DNA of 64,000 nucleotides from the NCBI GenBank assembly GCA_950097015.1, contig CATNEN010000003.1:6040001-6104000 (forward strand). The letters run 5' to 3'. Positions 13,101 to 22,416 of the stretch are shown one piece after another. The DNA comes from Macrostomum hystrix (taxonomy: Eukaryota; Platyhelminthes; Macrostomidae). The notes below the pieces were generated by a model. That model ran no database searches, was not told the DNA's origin, and was given only the letters and a program-made list of their open reading frames with translations. Within the stretch, counting starts at the first letter, position 1, and every line of letters starts with the position of its first letter. A program made the translations under genes and the position numbers.

Positions 13101-16100
13101 ATCCTACTCTTCCCATCTCTATCCTACTCTTCCTATATTTATCCTACTCTTCCCATCTCTATCACACTCTTCCCATCTCTATCCTACTCTTCCCATCTCT
13201 ATCCTACTCTTCCTATATTTATCCTACTCTTCCCATCTCTATTACACTCTTCCCATCTCTATCCTACTCTTCCCATCTCTATCCAACTCTTCCCATCTTT
13301 ATCCAACTCTTCCCATCTCTATCCTACTCTTCCCATCTCTATCCTACTCTTCCCATCTCTATTCTACTCTTCCTATCTTTATCCTAAGCTATTCCCATCC
13401 AAATTTTAATAAACCTCCTATATGCCATGCCATAGCTTGCTAATACAACAAGCTAATACAACAATTCTTAGTTATTCCTTTCTCTCTCAAACACATCCCA
13501 GATGCCCTGAGGGCTATCTCAGGACGTGGGATTCTCTGAGGGATACAGCAAGTGTCAATGAGAGGCGTCAGAGTAGAGCCGTTGCCCCGCGTCGTTGCTA
13601 TGCAGCTTAGGGATCGAACTTGTTTGATAAGTCTACGCTGGATTAGTTTGTCCATTCCCACGCTGTTTGTAGAATGCCTGTCTTTGCCAATGCTGACCAG
13701 ATGTTAGATGTACTTTGGCGAGTCTGTGGGTCTCAGTAGAGAGCTGGCAGCAATGTCTGCTTTGTCCCAATTTTACTGTGAGAAACATGAACTATGATCT
13801 TTCATATCTAGTTATTTTTTAAGTTGAGTCAATGACTCTATGGGTCAATGAGTCTATGGGTCAATGAGTCTATGGGTCAATAATTCTATGGGTCAATGAG
13901 CCAATGGGTCAATGGGTCAATGATTCTATGGGTCAATGAGTCTGTGGGTCAATGAGTCTTATGAGTCAATGAGTCTATCGGTTAATGAGTCTATGAGTCA
14001 TGGGTCAATGAGTCTATGGGTCAATGAGTCTATGGGTCAATGAGTATATGGGTCAATGATTCTATGGGTCAATGAGTCTATGGGTCAGTGAGTCTATCGG
14101 TCAATGAGTCTATCGGTTAATGAGTCTATGAGTCATGGGTCAATGAGTCTATCAGTCATGGGTCAATGAGTCTATCAGTCATGGGTCAATGAGTCTATGG
14201 GTCTATAAGCATCCTGGTCAATTGTCGCTGTGTAAGCAAATTTTAGTTTTAATATTCCATTGATCAAACTATTCAACGTGGTCATAACGCTTACAATTAT
14301 GGGTCATACTAATGAGTTTGATTTTATGTAAAAATACCTTTAAAAGTAGCTGAAAAATGCAAAGTTTCGCACTGAAGTTCGAAAGTACGAATTCTGTAGC
14401 CATAGAGAGGAATTATTTATCGAATGAAGCTTCTAGAAGGAATTATTGTGCGAAAGGGGAAGATGAGCGAGTGGGAAAAATGAAGGAGATTGCATGGGGA
14501 AAATAGAGAAAGAGAGGGAGGGTGGGAATCCCATTTTCAAGGCCCGGTAACTCAATTGTCGGCCACAAAGCTTAGGCCTCTCTAGCTGCTAACTCTCCTC
14601 CTTTAGTTCAGCATCAATTTAAGCTGCTGCTGCTGCTGCTGCTGGTGTGGTGAGAGAATAGAAAACATCACTGGACAACTGTCTGTGTCTGTGTGGGCGT
14701 GTAGATCTGTGACAAAAAAGGAAAGAGAGAGAGAGAGAGCTGAGATGGCCCAAACTTCTTCTCCTTCCTCTATAGTACTTCTCCCATGATTCGTTTTCCC
14801 GTCAAGCTTCTTTATAGGTTCTCCTATCTGAAGTCTGTCTCTCTCTCTGACAAGCGTCCATCTCGTGGCAATTTCCGATCAGTTAAGCTGCCCGCGGTTG
14901 GTTTTGGTTGTAAAGGCCGAGCCTGGAGTCGGGGCCGGGTTTAGGAAACAGAAGCACACGCCTGGGTTTCAGGCTAATACTATATGCTTGGCAACATCAA
15001 ATTGGGGTGGTATAGGCTGGAGGCTGGTCTGGAGAACTTCTGCAGCCTCAAGCGCAGAGAATACGAGAAGAGAAAGTGGTCCAAGAGAGAGAGAGAGAGA
15101 AAGGAAACCGCAATGCTAAACAGTTGTAATAGCTTTTCCTAGCGAAGTAAGACGTCAATGAGATTTTCGATTCGGGTTTTTAAGTTGCCGAATTCTGTAA
15201 TATACGTGTGCATTCGTAATTAAATACAAATTCAAGGATTTTAGTGAGTTGGTTCACTGGACTTCGTTTCTAATGTGATGTTTCTGATTCAAGTCATGAT
15301 TGAGACTATGAATGAGTAAGTATCATTTAGGCCACATTCCTATAAAATGCCGTTCTATAGTTAACTGTGCTTTACGCATAGGAAATCTTTAGGCAAAAAT
15401 ATTTTGGTACCGCGACATGGCCCTACATGAAAAACTTCTTAATTAGGCTATCTAAACAAGTAGGGAGCTACGAAGAGAAGTTCAGACATTTCTAAGTCGA
15501 ATTCTTCTGCCTGCCGTCCCAAAACTGCTTTCGTTGGCTACAAAAATCCATGCTTTGTCCTTGAAGTTGTACCAATTTATTTTAGTCAGAAAGCATGATG
15601 CACGCCTCAAGCATGCATGCGAAAAGTTCAGAACCAAAAGTCGCCTATGCTGTCATTGCGATGACTCTTCAAGGGCTCGCCTAAGTCGACCAATCGACCA
15701 AAACTTTCTTACATGCAGTCATCCATCAATTTGTCACGTGTGCATTGTATAGACGTCTTCTTGTTAGCCAACGGCCCCCAAGCATAAGATGCCTAGTTCA
15801 CCTTACGGGCCACAGAAAAACTTTATTTTGCAATGAAATTCTCTCTTTCCTTCTGATTCTCTCCGTCAAAGTCCACCAAACTGGCGTTCTCTCGCCCCCG
15901 CTGTCTTGCTGTCTTCCTTGTTGGCTTTGTTGCACGAGACGGCGTGATGATTGTACTATTGCTTTCCAACTTCTGTCCCACAGTCTTGCAAGATGTGACT
16001 GCTTTTTAACCTGACGCAGTTTGGGACAATAGAAACACTTTTCCTAAATTTCTCGCGGATGGATAGTTAAGCTTGACTTCAGAAATAGAAATGTGTACAT

Positions 16101-17110
16101 CTTTTGGATGACTATCATCCTGGGCCGACTCGAATAGATATAATTTTTTTTCAATCACCTGCTTATAAGGTACGAGTGCGCTTGTACCTTAGGAATTTGG
16201 CGCTCTATTGACCATCAAAGGTGTAAATTAGATGACGGCCAACAAACTCTTATGCTCTTAGGCATTTAATTACCAAACTGTTCCTTTCTTCCCGTCTCAC
16301 CCAGGTGCACTAGGTGTGCTCACCTTGGCCTTCGTTTCTGGCTACGGTTGGCGCCGCTGGGACGGCTGGGCCGAAGAAGACAACCCGATGCTGGCGCCGT
16401 TAGACACGCTCTGGTGGTTCATGCAGCCGATGCTGTTTGGTCTGATTGGCGGCCAGATTCTGTTCGAGAAGATCCACCTGTTGGCTTTGGCCAAAGGTCT
16501 AGCCGTTGTTGGAATTGGTTTGGTGTTTCGCATGCTGGCCAGTTTCTTGTGCATGATGGGTACAAATCTGAACTTCAGGGAGCGCCTGTTTATACCATTC
16601 TCCTGGCTGCCGAAAGCTACAGTCCAGGCTGCTATCGGGCCAGTGGCCTTGGACATGGCTCTGGCAAAGGAGCCGAGGAACAAGGAGGCAGTTGACATGG
16701 CGCTTCAGATCCTCACGATAGCCGCCATAGTCATTATGCTGACGGCACCGCTAGGTGCTTTCCTCATCTCCCTGCTAGGTCCGCGACTGCTAGAGCGCGA
16801 CAAAAACTGGGAGATGCATCACTTTGATTTAAGCGCCCACAATTGTCACGGTCACGGCGGTCACGGAGCTCATGGTCACGGAGAAGAGATTCACCAGAAT
16901 CGACACGGTCTGACGCGACAACGATCTCACGCTGCCGCTGTGAATGACACGGATCTGGAGGCGATGCAAATGGCAGTGGCAGCGGTGGGATCGGGCGCCG
17001 ATGATGACGGCGGCGACGAAGTCGTTTGGCGGCTCAACGGCTCGACTCTAGTTGGTGGCGCCTCGGCAGACATTGACTTGGCTGCCTCGCTTCGGCGTAC
17101 ATCCCTGTGA
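3904..17110 (+). CDS. NHA-type (SLC9B-like) Na+/H+ antiporter, four coding exons
   Basis: Multi-pass cation/proton antiporter of the CPA2/NHA family (SLC9B2 in vertebrates), expected to exchange Na+ or Li+ for H+ across a membrane. Exons: 3904-4131, 8159-9050, 9724-10104 and 16305-17110, about 768 codons. Introns have GT-AG ends and phases 0, 1, 1, and the joins read continuously, for example WGFILG-FVLGAVSPAVVV across exons 2 and 3. Hallmarks: SPAVVV near residue 381 and the ion-binding Asp-Asp pair in AASSMDDVLAITGF (about D414-D415), followed by many hydrophobic segments and a C-terminal histidine-rich tail. Exons 2-4 are secure by family motifs. Exon 1 (76 residues, hydrophilic) is inferred from frame and donor only, so the true start could instead be the ATG at 8162. 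The protein is longer than human NHA2 (about 537 residues), mostly because of the N-terminal and C-terminal extensions. Confidence 0.85.
4330..5100. repeat. 17-bp minisatellite in NHA intron 1
   Basis: About 45 copies of a 17-bp unit, GGTAGATTGGGAAGAAT, with GGGATAAAT variants appearing in pairs near 4710-4735 and 4905-4925. The flanks degenerate gradually on both sides. None of the three minus-strand frames meets a stop in the unit, which explains a 208-codon open frame that is not a gene. Confidence 0.95.
5848..6565. repeat. 8/7-bp compound minisatellite in NHA intron 1
   Basis: Irregular mixture of GCAGATTG (8 bp) and GAGATTG (7 bp) units with occasional GATAGACTGGCG variants. The block with GGCAGTTTGGCAGATTGCAG near 5990 recurs near 6120, showing a local duplication of about 131 bp. 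It gives 150-257-codon open frames on both strands with peptide repeats, regarded as artefacts. Confidence 0.95.
6596..6832. repeat. 48-bp minisatellite in NHA intron 1
   Basis: Five or so copies of a 48-bp unit containing CCCAATCTTCTAAAATCC and CTTATGAAATCCCATCATAC. The two halves of the unit resemble each other, so it probably arose from a shorter repeat. Confidence 0.9.
8008..8130 (+). promoter_or_regulatory. Four evenly spaced TGACGTCA (CRE-like) sites before NHA exon 2
   Basis: The perfect palindrome TGACGTCA occurs at 8012-8019, 8048-8055, 8085-8092 and 8122-8129, spaced 36, 37 and 37 bp, within a decayed tandem repeat that also carries GTGGGCTAAAAATAGAA. TGACGTCA is the canonical CREB/ATF binding site. 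The cluster ends 29 bp before the exon-2 acceptor and 32 bp before an in-frame ATG (8162), so it could serve an alternative promoter. The palindromes are seen directly; binding is inference. Confidence 0.45.
8159..9050 (+). CDS. NHA gene, coding exon 2
   Basis: 892 bp from acceptor TTTCAG to donor CTAG|GTAATT, ending in phase 1. It encodes a basic N-terminal region, a hydrophobic segment (GILSVLVLYGLLFVIVG), a Ser/Thr/Asn-rich loop with several N-glycosylation sequons, then the first part of the antiporter core (LNLPPLLGMLVVGCVLGN, LCTILLRAGLSLDP, WEWGFILG). The ATG at 8162 is in frame and would be the start if exon 1 is not used. Confidence 0.85.
9126..9618. repeat. 32-bp minisatellite in NHA intron 2
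   Basis: About 15 copies of a 32-bp unit with core CATCAAACTCACGAATC and a CTACTGACCAACAAAC part. The unit is recognisably related to the 32-bp array in intron 3, on the other side of the 381-bp exon 3. Confidence 0.95.
9724..10104 (+). CDS. NHA gene, coding exon 3 (catalytic Asp-Asp)
   Basis: 381 bp between acceptor ACGCAG and donor GCTG|GTGAGT, entering and leaving in phase 1. It encodes FVLGAVSPAVVVLGML, the AASSMDDVLAITGF segment with the paired aspartates of NHA antiporters (GAC GAT at 9843-9848), and further membrane segments ending in RFIFLVGGGVIALLG. This is the most diagnostic exon of the gene. Confidence 0.9.
10152..11478. repeat. 32-bp minisatellite in NHA intron 3
   Basis: About 40 copies of a 32-bp unit with core CATCAAGCTCACCAATC and a CTATTGACCTAAGAAC part. 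A subset of units carries an extra CGAGTATAAG insertion that recurs at intervals in the second half. The array begins within 50 bp of the exon-3 donor. Confidence 0.95.
11480..12752. other. NHA intron 3, single-copy AT-rich stretch
   Basis: No tandem repeat and no convincing gene. Short open frames near 11613-11911 lie on both strands in overlapping positions and have no recognised domain. Confidence 0.4.
12753..13388. repeat. 20-bp pyrimidine-rich minisatellite in NHA intron 3
   Basis: About 31 copies of a 20-bp unit, ATCCTACTCTTCCCATCTCT, with ATCACACTC and CCTATATTT variants that recur in blocks. The unit has no stop in two frames, giving open frames above 200 codons that are not genes. 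Confidence 0.95.
13828..14207. repeat. 16-bp minisatellite in NHA intron 3
   Basis: Imperfect copies of GAGTCTATGGGTCAAT with shortened units such as GAGTCATGGGTCAAT. The sequence returns to single copy on both sides. Confidence 0.9.
14208..16304. other. NHA intron 3, remaining part, with (GCT)n and GA-rich tracts
   Basis: A GCT trinucleotide run lies at 14623-14643 and GA-rich runs near 14725 and 15085-15100. The 14,400-15,120 part is richer in G+C than the rest of the intron and could include regulatory sequence, but no specific element is recognised. Open frames at 15534-16014 lack family features. The intron ends at acceptor CACCCAG, 16304. Confidence 0.35.
16305..17110 (+). CDS. NHA gene, coding exon 4 (C-terminus)
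   Basis: 806 bp from the acceptor to TGA at 17108-17110. It encodes the last membrane segments (GVLTLAFVSGYGW, LWWFMQPMLFGLIGGQILFE, the PKATVQAAIGPVALDMA segment typical of CPA antiporters, AAIVIMLTAPLGAFLISLLGP), then a cytosolic tail with a histidine/glycine cluster (HGHGGHGAHGHG, about residues 680-695) and an acidic, low-complexity end. Confidence 0.88.
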
Positions 17111-19388
17111 AGCTAGTCATGCACTACTAGCTGGGGCTGATAGCGTAGTATAGTTTGCAGAGCATGCGATTTTCTGGTAGTTTTGACAAAAATATGTTCA
17201 TTTTTCATTGTTTTCCATGAGTCGGATACATTCATAAAAGAACTCTTGGATTATTTCTCCTCAGGTTGTTCTTTTGTCCCCCACTAGTGCTCATCGAACT
17301 CCACGTACAGAACGAGTTCATCTTTAGCGATCATTTAGCTGCATATTTTTTATGATTTAATTGTTTTTTGGGAGACTTCGTCATCTAGTTTACTGTTACT
17401 AAAAGCACAAAAGCAGCCACTAGGACTTTTCTAAAAGTCTGCACTTGGGAAGTCGCTTGTATTTTCCTAGTCTTTGCAAACATCATTTTATTTTTGCTTT
17501 TTGACATACCAAATGGTTATTTCATGCTCGTAATTTGTCATTTTTCTTTCAATCAGGTAGATTTTTGTTCTAAGAAGTTTGTTATTTTCAAATGGGAATA
17601 ATGAAGCTACACTTACATTTTAGATACTGAATTCCCAGATAATTGGCAGTTATCAGAAAAATCGTTCACAATTTTCAGCTCTTCCAAATTGATATCAGAC
17701 AATTCGATCAAATTGATGCACAAGGCATTATTGAACCTATGCTAGAATAATCTGTTTGCTCTACAGTGATTTGAACCTCATGAATACCTCGTGATTTGAA
17801 CTCATCATCGTAGCTCGTACGTGCATTGATCATTTTAATCAATTCTCCGCAGCTATACAAATGAAGCTTCATGTTCAAACTATTTTTTACAAACAGAACC
17901 ATGATATTATGAAATATTATTTTTATTTTTAAATGTATTTTTCATGTTCAACATGTGCGGATGATGATGTTTCGATTGAACAGTGCCGTGTGAAGTACTT
18001 TTAAAAGTACATTAAAATCCTAATTGTGTTCTTAATGGTTATCCTTGTTCATAATGGTTTTATATGGCATGAAAATGCCATAACATAAAAAGCGGGATAT
18101 GAAACATGAGAGATTTATAAAACAGTAAAACACCTGGCCCTGTTTAAGTTTGAGCTCTTCTGTTACTGTTTGCTCTTTTTGTTAACTTCTCTTGCTCGAT
18201 CAAACGCGCACTATATAGTCTCATTTTTGGCATGTAGATGTATTTTCTCAAATTTCTCACACATTGATGCTTTAATTTATCTTTAGGTTTTGACTATACT
18301 ATTTTTCATCATTTTTTAACTGTCGCGAAAAAAATAGTTTTTAAACGTTCTTAACGTACTGCATGTTCGATTTGAACCTGAAGTCTAGATTTATAGCGTC
18401 TAAAGTGCATGTACTAAAAATGGAAGGCAGTAAAACAAAATTAATAATTTTATTTGGGATTAAAGTGGGTTAATGTTCATAAGTCTATTTTTTTAATAGC
18501 CACTAGTGAGGTCTTCCCTGTATTTTTAACAATGTTTCTGCAAAAAAATTATACTTTTTATCAGCTTTGTCAAATTACTGGAAAAAATGGCTCGAAATTT
18601 CTAAGCTTTTATATATTTCGCCCTTGCGCCCTTCAGTCTTTTTCATGGAATTTTACGACTCATGTACAGATTGACGCTAAATTAGTTTCAGTTTTTTATT
18701 TAAGAATGTAATTTTCCGTGTCTGAATCCATGCCGGAATGTCATGTTAGAAGTCACATTTAAAGTTGTATCAACTTTAGCTTTTTTATTCAACCTCTGAC
18801 TACAAGTCCTTATATTAAACAGTTTCGCAGTTCTATTAAAGAAAAGAGTTAAAAACGAATGAGCTCCCTTGTTTGATGCCTTGTCTATACAATGCTCGCA
18901 ATCTATTTCCAGTGTCTATAGCTACTGGGTGATATTGTAGGTGCAGCTTAAACAGTGAGTTCTCTGTCACCGATCAGGTAGCTAAAGGATGTCGGACTGC
19001 AGGACAGCCCTCACAAAACAAGAGTAGGTAGCCTAGGCGAGCCCATGGCATCGTCGGTGATCTTTGCAGACGTTTGCAGGTACCATATAAATACCACCGA
19101 GATTGATTCATTGCAGACAGCGCGCGGAAGCTCGGTTGCATGCTATCAGCGCCACGGCAGGAACTGCGGTCTCATTGTCTCCAAGCACTCATATTATTAA
19201 TATTCACGCCATATATGGCTGTTGATTTTTATTTATTTTTAATTGAATTATTCGACAAACTATAATAAATGCAAAAACCGAAGTGAAGTAAAAAAAGATT
19301 TTTTAATTGGCAATTGGGAAACGTATATATTGGAGTAAAAAATTTAAAAGTAAAAAACGCGAGGGACGTACAACAGACGTACATAAAA
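17111..19388. other. Intergenic AT-rich region downstream of NHA
   Basis: Presumed NHA 3'UTR and intergenic sequence. No gene is supported. A patch of higher G+C at about 18,880-19,190 stands out and contains TATAAATA near 19087; it may be an old mobile-element copy or an unrecognised RNA or promoter. Confidence 0.35.
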
Positions 19389-19740
19389 TCAAATATAATA
19401 ATTATGATAATTATTTAAACGTTTAAGTTGCTTCATGGGCAGCTGTTCTCTTTCTTTAGAGATTTCTATGATGTACTTAGCTAAAGCTTCAGTGGTTTCC
19501 CTGTCGTCTTGTGCCATTATGTAGTAAGATTTTTCTTCTGCTGTTAGGGGACGTGAAATTAGGACTTTTCCCAGAAATTCTATTTTTTAAATACGATCGT
19601 ACAGTTTCATCGTATCTCGTTTTCCATTTAAGTTTTGCATTTACTACATAATATTTTCTCATAAGGAATTTTCGGTCGGAATTTTCATAGAACGACGGTC
19701 CCTTCGTATTGAAAACCACGACTATATGTTCGCTGCAACG
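19389..19740 (-). pseudogene. Frameshifted ORF remnant, unknown family
   Basis: Two overlapping minus-strand frames look protein-like and join if one base is gained or lost at the A run near 19590 (TTAAAAAATAG on the minus strand). The upstream part reads through VVFNTKGPSFYENSDRKFL to YDETVRSYLKN; the downstream part reads PLTAEEKSYYIMAQDD then KYIIEISKEREQLPMKQLK and stops at 19389. The upstream part begins after a stop without an ATG. It could be a decayed gene, a retrocopy fragment, or an exon with a sequencing indel. Family not recognised. Confidence 0.3.
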
Positions 19741-20235
19741 CTAACCAGTTTGTCAAGTGCACTTCAGTGCATTACTCGTTAATTTTTCTGTACATCGATT
19801 GTATTTTGGTGTAAAATAATTAATAGATAGAAAAGAAGTTATACACATAACCCTGTTGAGTCTGAGATGAGTACAAACCAGTAGAACAGCCTCAGCTATT
19901 GCTGAGTACCAATGGCACGGTTTAGTCAACTGAAGTAACGGGGAGTTAATTAGTGTCTGGCTTAAAGCGAAAAACTATTTTCCATGATATTTGGACTCGG
20001 CCTGTTTGAGAGTTTGAGAAAAACAGAGTATGAGAACTACGTCATGTTAGGCAAATTCGTTCGACAGTATAAATTTTATACAGTGCTGTTTTTCACACAA
20101 TACAAGGTATATCAGAAAATGAAAAACTTGCCAACTTTTTACGCAGAACAAAATGTAAAAAAATAGTAATTTGCCACGTTAAAAGCGAGTAAAAAACTAC
20201 AGATATTTAGAGAGCTGTAGTTTTTACTTGGGACT

Positions 20236-20893
20236 CAAACCAGCTCTCGCCTGCCTGCCAAGCACCAGCTCTCGCCTGCCTGCCAAGCACCAGCTCTCGC
20301 CTGCCGGCCTCGCACCAGCTCTCGCCTGCCTGCCAAGCACCAGCTCTCGCCTGCCAGCCACGCATAGGCTCTCGCCTGCATGCCAAGCACCAGCTCTCGC
20401 CTGAATGCCAAGCATAGGCTCTCGCCTGCATGCCAAGCACCAGCTCTCGCCTGAATGCCAAGCATCGGCTCTCGCCTGCCTGCCAAGCACCAGCTCTCGC
20501 CTGCCTGCCAAGCACCAGCTCTCGCCTGCCGGCCTCGCATGCACCAGCTCTCGCCTGCCAGCCACGCATCGGCTCTCGCCTGCCGGCCTCGCTCCAGCTC
20601 TTGCTGACTGCCACGCATCGGCTCTCGCCTGCCGGCCTCGCACCAGCTCTCGCCTGCCTGCCACGCATAGGCTCTCGCCTACCGGCCTCGCACCAGCTCT
20701 CGCCTGCCTGCCACGCATAGGCTCTCGCCTGCCGGCCTCGCTCCAGCTCTTGCTGACTGCCACGCATCGGCTCTCGCCTGCCGGCCTCGCACCAGCTCTC
20801 GCCTGCCTGCCACGCATAGGCTCTCGCCTGCCGGCCTCGCACCAGCTCTCGCTGACTGCCACGCCTCGGCTCTCGCCTACCGGCCTCGCACCA
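20236..20893. repeat. GC-rich 25-bp minisatellite
   Basis: About 26 copies of a 25-bp unit with core CAGCTCTCGCCTGCC and a TGCCAAGCA, GGCCTCGCA or TGCCACGCAT part. Two or three subtypes alternate in larger blocks. It is the only G+C-rich array in the window. It is open in several frames on both strands; the minus-strand frames would encode Arg/Ala/Gly-rich repeats. No start context, splice site or domain supports a gene. Confidence 0.93.
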
Positions 20894-21306
20894 TAACCAC
20901 GCTCTGCTACCAAAATTGTCAGGCAGTGACAAGAAACGAATATGCTGTTGCTGTGGTAAGGTAGAAAGTTTCTCTTTTGGGACAAAGGCCCACGCTTGCT
21001 TTATTGATAACACGAGTTATAGAGTATACAGTGGAAGCTTGGATCAAACGTGGTTCAAACGTAGCGAACGAGAATTGGAGCAGACTAATGTAAATGAATG
21101 TATGAATGAATGAATGTAAATTAACGTATGCCTATAGTGATATGATTGCGTACTTTGTAATAGCATATGGAGGATTCGGGAATCCGATAACTCTGACATG
21201 GTACAGGGAGACAGGACTGTTGACAATTTTTTTATAAACAGGAATTTAGATTCTACAGTCCATGCAGGATTTAAATGATACCTGATGAACTATATATAAG
21301 AAAGTG

Positions 21307-21572
21307 GGGGGGCTGTACGAATAGTAGATAGAGCGTCGGACTCACGACTTGAAGGTGGGGAGGTTCGATTCCCGACTCCACTGGAATAATGTGTGTCCTG
21401 TTAAATGGGTACCAGCATTAGCTGAGGTAACTGAGGGAGGGTCGGGCGTCTGACCCCCCTAGAGTCCATGGACTGAACAGCTGTACGCAGCGTTCAGAAG
21501 CAGCGGCTGCGAATACTGACACTTCTCCACCAAACAAACGGTGAATATATTCGTAAATAAATAAGGAGTCTT
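21307..21572 (+). mobile_element. tRNA-derived SINE copy
   Basis: The head resembles a tRNA with a degenerate A box (about 21321-21345) and a perfect B box GGTTCGATTCC at 21362-21372. A body with GCTGAGGTAACTGAGGG (21421) and AGTCCATGGACTGA follows, and the 3' end is a short TAAATAAATAA run. Part of the body is shared with the sequence at 52671-52719, and AACAGCTGTACGCAGC (21476-21491) recurs at 33798-33813. It is too degenerate in the arms to be a working tRNA gene. Confidence 0.6.
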
Positions 21573-22313
21573 GCTTAGATTAACGGCCCCCCGTGAGCGC
21601 AGGTAGAAGTGTAGGAACTTATTTGACAAATTTTGTTCGATTAAAATAACCAAAGCTCGCGCATACGTATTAAATATACACATCAATTGGATTACATATT
21701 TTCTCTCTATCGGAAGATAATATTGCTCAACAACAAACTATCTAAGAGTTACGAATGAAAAATTCTTACTTTAATTAAAAAACGTGTCATTACTTGGTTT
21801 GTTATTTCAAAAGAAAAAAATTATTGAAGTTAAAACCCTACTAGTCAATTTTTGCATCAATTACTTGCAGTAGTATTGTGTGGTGCAACGGCGAATGGAT
21901 GTTTAAGTGAATCAATTTTAGAAAACAGGAAAAAAGGAATTACATTAATACCATCGAGTAATACTGGCAAAATGTAAAACAAATACAAAAAAATTAAATG
22001 GCTTTCTATAAATTTGAAATTCAATCGTATTTTTAGATGAAAAAACACGTCCACCATGCGCCTATAATGTTGTTCTTACATGTTGGACGACATTAGCATT
22101 TTTTCGTAAGTAATTGAAGCATCGAAAAATATAGTATAGAACATATTTATGAGTTTATAAGCCAAATTAATTTTGCAGAAAGTTAGATTTTGTGATAGAT
22201 TATCTGTGAACCGACTGTTATCAGTTTTTTTGCGGGTAGAATAATACTCCAACAAGCTGCTAACTAAAATGTGACGCGTGTTATTCTTGTCTCGTTACTG
22301 CTTTTCGTCAAAA
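21573..22313. other. Intergenic AT-rich sequence
   Basis: No repeat array, RNA gene or supported coding region. A short minus-strand open frame at 21857-22057 is hydrophobic only because it is T-rich. Confidence 0.4.
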
Positions 22314-22319
22314 TTTATT
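22314..22319 (-). terminator. Possible polyadenylation signal AATAAA (minus strand)
   Basis: TTTATT on the plus strand reads AATAAA on the minus strand, about 100 bp past the stop codon of the minus-strand membrane-protein gene. Position and orientation fit a cleavage signal. Confidence 0.35.
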
Positions 22320-22416
22320 TTAGGCGTTTAGATAATTTCGTGTCCCGAAACGTGACACGATCAGTTAAGCGATGGACTCATCCCTCGGTTCAATGTTCAA
22401 CTGAAGTTCAACTATA

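Noticed and set aside
12605-13409. 220-260-codon open frames rich in Leu, Ser, Pro and Tyr
   Set aside because: These are the 20-bp pyrimidine array read in two different frames.
21310-21385. Possible functional tRNA gene
   Set aside because: The B box is perfect but the A box and arms do not form a proper cloverleaf, and SINE body sequence follows; treated as a SINE head.
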